A program made the translations under genes and the position numbers. Shown here piece after piece: positions 40,753 through 42,895 of a stretch of 42,895 nt of DNA (positions within the stretch are counted from its first letter, which is position 1; each line of letters opens with the position of its first letter). A model generated the notes under the pieces. The model saw nothing but the letters and a program-made list of their open reading frames with translations. It ran no database searches and had not been told where the DNA came from. This stretch comes from an uncultured Treponema sp. (GTDB lineage Bacteria > Spirochaetota > Spirochaetia > Treponematales > Treponemataceae), in assembly GCA_910584475.1 (NCBI GenBank), contig CAJUBD010000019.1:1-42895 (forward strand). Direction: 5' to 3'.

Positions 40753-40825
40753 GCTCGTTATTTGTTTTAAACTAATTTTGTTTTTTTTCCGATAATTAGG
40801 TAAGAGACAAAGGGGTATTTCTACG

Positions 40826-41995
40826 ATGGGCGTTTCAAAAAAAGCACTAAAGGCGAACAGTTATAAATTGACAAAAAATTCTCTCAAAAGATGCGGCTTC
40901 GACCGATGGCGTTGGGTATTCAACGCCGTCAATGCGACGAGCGGAGAGGAACGTTGTTTTTTCATTGAAATAGCAGTTTTAAATCCTGCGCTGAATTCTG
41001 ACCGCGTGGTCTTTTATGAAGCCCAAAGCGAAAATATCAAATCCGCGGACTTGCAAGCCGCGCTCGCGGGAAACATAGATTTGGCTGGCGAAGAAAACAA
41101 AGCCGTGCCAAGCTACTGTTGCGTTTGCTCAGGAATTTTAGGAAGGAATCCTCGCAGGCTGACGCGCTATATTCCAGCCTGTGAATTTTCATTTAAGAAA
41201 AATGGACTCAACATAAAATCCGACGCTTGTATGTTCGACGAAAATTCCCTTTCGGGCGTTCAGGAAGTGACGAGGGCGGACTGTCGCACGCTTTTGCAGG
41301 GCACGAGAAGCGATGTCGGCAAAATGGAATGGAATCTGAAATATGAAAAAATTTTCGACTCCGCGCCGGTTTCTTCCAAAAAGTCTTTTTCATGGTATGC
41401 GAGCGGAATCAAGACGCAGTTTTCGGGGCGCGTGATATTTGACGGAGATGAATTTCTGATTTCGCCCTACAACAGCTTTGGCTATGCGGACAAAGCGTGG
41501 GGCTCTGAAATGCCTTTTCCGTTCTTGCACATAAGTTCTTCGCGAATGACAAGCATTTTCACCGGAAAGATAATGTTGGACTCCGCGTTCGCGCTTGAAA
41601 GCGATCTCGACGGAAAGGTCGTCGTGCTTTCCAAGTTCGGCGACAAGGAATTCAGTTTTGGTCCTAAAAAGAAAATCAAAAAATATGAGTCTAGCTGGAG
41701 ATGCGTGCGAAGCCCTTCCAATTCTGGCGGAGAAGAACTCCATTGGTCTGTAAGCATAAACAGCAAAAAATACATTCTCGATGTAGACGTGTTTTCCTCC
41801 GTGAATGAGCTGATCATAAAAGATTATGATTTGCCGCAGGGAGAAGGCGCCTTGTTGAAAATCGTGAGCGGCGCGAGCGCGACCGGCGAAATTCGCCTGT
41901 ATCGACAAATCTACAAAGCCCTGGAACTGATTCAGCATGCGAAGATTGTAAGCGCAGTGGCGGAATACGGCGTAAAGGATTCTATTGACGAATAA
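40826..41995 (+). CDS. Tocopherol-cyclase-like family protein
   Basis: The 389-residue protein has no signal peptide. FDRWRWVFNAVNATSGEERC at about 25-44 and especially ISPYNSFGYADKAWGSEMPF near 210-229 match the lipocalin-like tocopherol cyclase family (the YADK.WG motif). Bacterial members outside phototrophs have no proven reaction, so I infer only a large beta-barrel that may bind a hydrophobic ligand. It has many cysteines in the first half (e.g. SYCCVCSGILG). It lies alone; the ndk gene begins about 90 bases downstream with its own promoter. Confidence 0.7.
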   Translation: MGVSKKALKANSYKLTKNSLKRCGFDRWRWVFNAVNATSGEERCFFIEIAVLNPALNSDRVVFYEAQSENIKSADLQAALAGNIDLAGEENKAVPSYCCVCSGILGRNPRRLTRYIPACEFSFKKNGLNIKSDACMFDENSLSGVQEVTRADCRTLLQGTRSDVGKMEWNLKYEKIFDSAPVSSKKSFSWYASGIKTQFSGRVIFDGDEFLISPYNSFGYADKAWGSEMPFPFLHISSSRMTSIFTGKIMLDSAFALESDLDGKVVVLSKFGDKEFSFGPKKKIKKYESSWRCVRSPSNSGGEELHWSVSINSKKYILDVDVFSSVNELIIKDYDLPQGEGALLKIVSGASATGEIRLYRQIYKALELIQHAKIVSAVAEYGVKDSIDE

Positions 41996-42045
41996 TCGAA
42001 GGATACCGCAATTCTTTTCACCTTCTAGAATTTTTCGCAAAGTAC

Positions 42046-42074
42046 TTGTAATTACTTGCGATATCGTGTATAAT
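42046..42074 (+). promoter_or_regulatory. ndk promoter, leaderless arrangement
   Basis: TTGTAA (42046-42051), 17-base spacer and a perfect TATAAT (42069-42074). The predicted start at 42081-42084 coincides with the ATG at 42084. Confidence 0.75.
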
Positions 42075-42083
42075 ATGCCGATT

Positions 42084-42530
42084 ATGGGAACACGGTGTTT
42101 TGCAATGTTAAAGCCTGGCGTTTTGAATCGCAGGCTCGTAGGCGAGGTTGTCAGTCGCTTGGAGAAAAAGGGCCTTAAACTTGTCGGCCTTAAAATGATA
42201 AATATTTCTCAAGATTTGGCCGCCATGCATTATCTTGAGCACAAGGAAAAGTCTTTTTATGACGAACTTGTAAACTACATAACTTCAGGACCTGTAGTGG
42301 CGATGTGCTGGCAGGGCGATGACTGCATTTCTATTGTAAGAAAATTGGTCGGCTCGACGCGTCCTTCGGAAGCGATACCTGGCACGATTCGTGGGGATTT
42401 TTGCCTTCACACCCAGCACAACATAATCCACGCATCCGACAGCGATGAAAGCGCGGAGCGTGAAATCAATTTGTTCTTTAAGGAAGATGAGCTGATTGAC
42501 TGGGAAGACAGTTCTTCGACTTGGTATTGA
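42084..42530 (+). CDS. ndk: Nucleoside diphosphate kinase
   Basis: Ndk moves the terminal phosphate of ATP to other nucleoside diphosphates through a phosphohistidine. The 148-residue protein starts MGTRCFAMLKPGVLNRRLVG and has the catalytic histidine in NIIHASDS (family form NIIHGSDS), preceded by the PGTIRGDF segment that shapes the nucleotide site. Length is normal. Frames open upstream to 41985 overlap the end of the preceding gene and the promoter. The ATG at 42075 directly abuts the -10 and cannot be in the mRNA, so the start is the ATG at 42084, at or within three bases of the predicted mRNA 5' end. Confidence 0.95.
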   Translation: MGTRCFAMLKPGVLNRRLVGEVVSRLEKKGLKLVGLKMINISQDLAAMHYLEHKEKSFYDELVNYITSGPVVAMCWQGDDCISIVRKLVGSTRPSEAIPGTIRGDFCLHTQHNIIHASDSDESAEREINLFFKEDELIDWEDSSSTWY

Positions 42531-42645
42531 ATTCGTATTATGATCGTTTCGACTGTGTGAATAAGGGCGCAAGTCCTTTCGGTGTCGCGGAATAGAGAAA
42601 TCTGTTTTGGAAAAGATTCTCAAGTATCCGCGAGGAATTCTCATT

Positions 42646-42895
42646 AAGGAATGTTTGGAATCCGCGCTGAAATGTCTCGCGGACAAATTAAGCATCCTAG
42701 GAAATTGACATTTCCTGCGGACTTAATTTTTAAGGAACATTTAAAATCAGCAACTAAAATTGCGTTGCTGATTTTAATACGAGTTTTTTTTCAAAAACTC
42801 GCCTTTTGTACTTGCCTGCGTCGCAACAAGTTGCTAACGTAGGCGAATTAAGCATTCTCGAAAACTGACGTTTTCTGCGATGCTTAATTTTAAGG
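42646..42895 (+). repeat. Tandem four-hairpin units running off the right edge
   Basis: First, a partial unit: AAGGA (42646-42650), hp1 TCCGCG-CTGAAATGTCT-CGCGGA (42661-42683) and hp4 AATTAAG...CTTAATT (42686-42728). Then a complete unit: AAGGA (42732-42736), hp1 TTAAAATCAGCAAC/GTTGCTGATTTTAA (42741-42777), hp2 CGAGTTTTT/AAAAACTCG (42780-42801), hp3 GCCTGCG...CGTAGGC with CAACAAGTTGCTA (42814-42844), hp4 AATTAAGCATTCTCG...TGCGATGCTTAATT (42846-42889), then AAGG at the edge. Plus orientation, presumably leading into a gene beyond the window. Between the ndk stop and 42646 no gene is seen. Confidence 0.9.

Noticed and set aside
42732..42895. tRNA or tmRNA-like cloverleaf
   Set aside because: The four hairpins are strung in a row, not enclosed by an acceptor stem, and no TPsiC-type GTTCGAATC or CCA end is present.

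Overview
The window looks like a chromosomal segment of a host-associated treponeme (Spirochaetota), probably a gut or rumen Treponema. This is inferred from an anaerobe gene set (HydG, desulfoferrodoxin superoxide reductase), many lipoproteins with spirochaete-style signal peptides, frequent TTG starts, a PG0541-type protein beside an RND pump, and moderately AT-rich DNA with purine-rich ribosome-binding sites. No rRNA, tRNA, CRISPR array or complete insertion sequence was seen.

Layout. 1-1.9 kb: hydG ([FeFe]-hydrogenase maturation). 2-5 kb: an AT-rich toxin/immunity island (DUF4157 metallopeptidase-like protein, SUKH immunity protein, 5'-truncated HNH-type toxin module). 5-8.5 kb: a phosphosignalling set (FHA protein, PPP-type phosphatase, transmembrane Ser/Thr kinase). 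8.6-10.6 kb: PfkB sugar kinase and a DUF2974 hydrolase. 11-14.5 kb: argG with an ARG-box-like operator, and an acyl-CoA synthetase. 15-15.4 kb: desulfoferrodoxin. 15.4-23.4 kb: an efflux operon (double-TetR regulator, TolC, membrane-fusion lipoprotein, RND pump, PG0541-family protein). 24.3-30.5 kb: spermidine/putrescine ABC transporter potABC, a TraX remnant, and two potD paralogues. 30.7-39.7 kb: a one-strand cluster of secreted and lipoproteins (two caspase-like peptidases, a DUF4384 protein, a family of related lipoproteins). 40-42.5 kb: XRE regulator, tocopherol-cyclase-like protein and ndk.

The standout feature is a family of modular intergenic repeats. A complete unit is an SD-like purine tract followed by four hairpins in fixed order (hp1-hp2-hp3-hp4), and the next SD or next unit follows directly. 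Outer stem sequences differ greatly between copies, but both arms change together so pairing survives. Inner cores are constant (hp1: CTGAAATNGCG-like; hp4: CTCGGAAACTGA...TTTCCTGCG) and a CTTAT linker joins hp2 to hp3. Sense-oriented units end at the real SD of the kinase, argG, dfx, the PG0541-like gene, tolC, potD and a lipoprotein gene, so they form structured 5' leaders. They also occur as tandem arrays (three units at 15.78-16.26 kb, two at 21.9-22.2 kb, more at the right edge). Other copies lie antisense or degraded. I do not recognise this as a described family, and it is my main candidate for a new system.

Regulation visible in the sequence includes sigma70-like promoters with 17-base spacers for several genes, a perfect TetR-type palindrome at the regulator's own promoter, and promoters placed so close to the start codons of the FHA, XRE and ndk genes that their mRNAs are probably leaderless.
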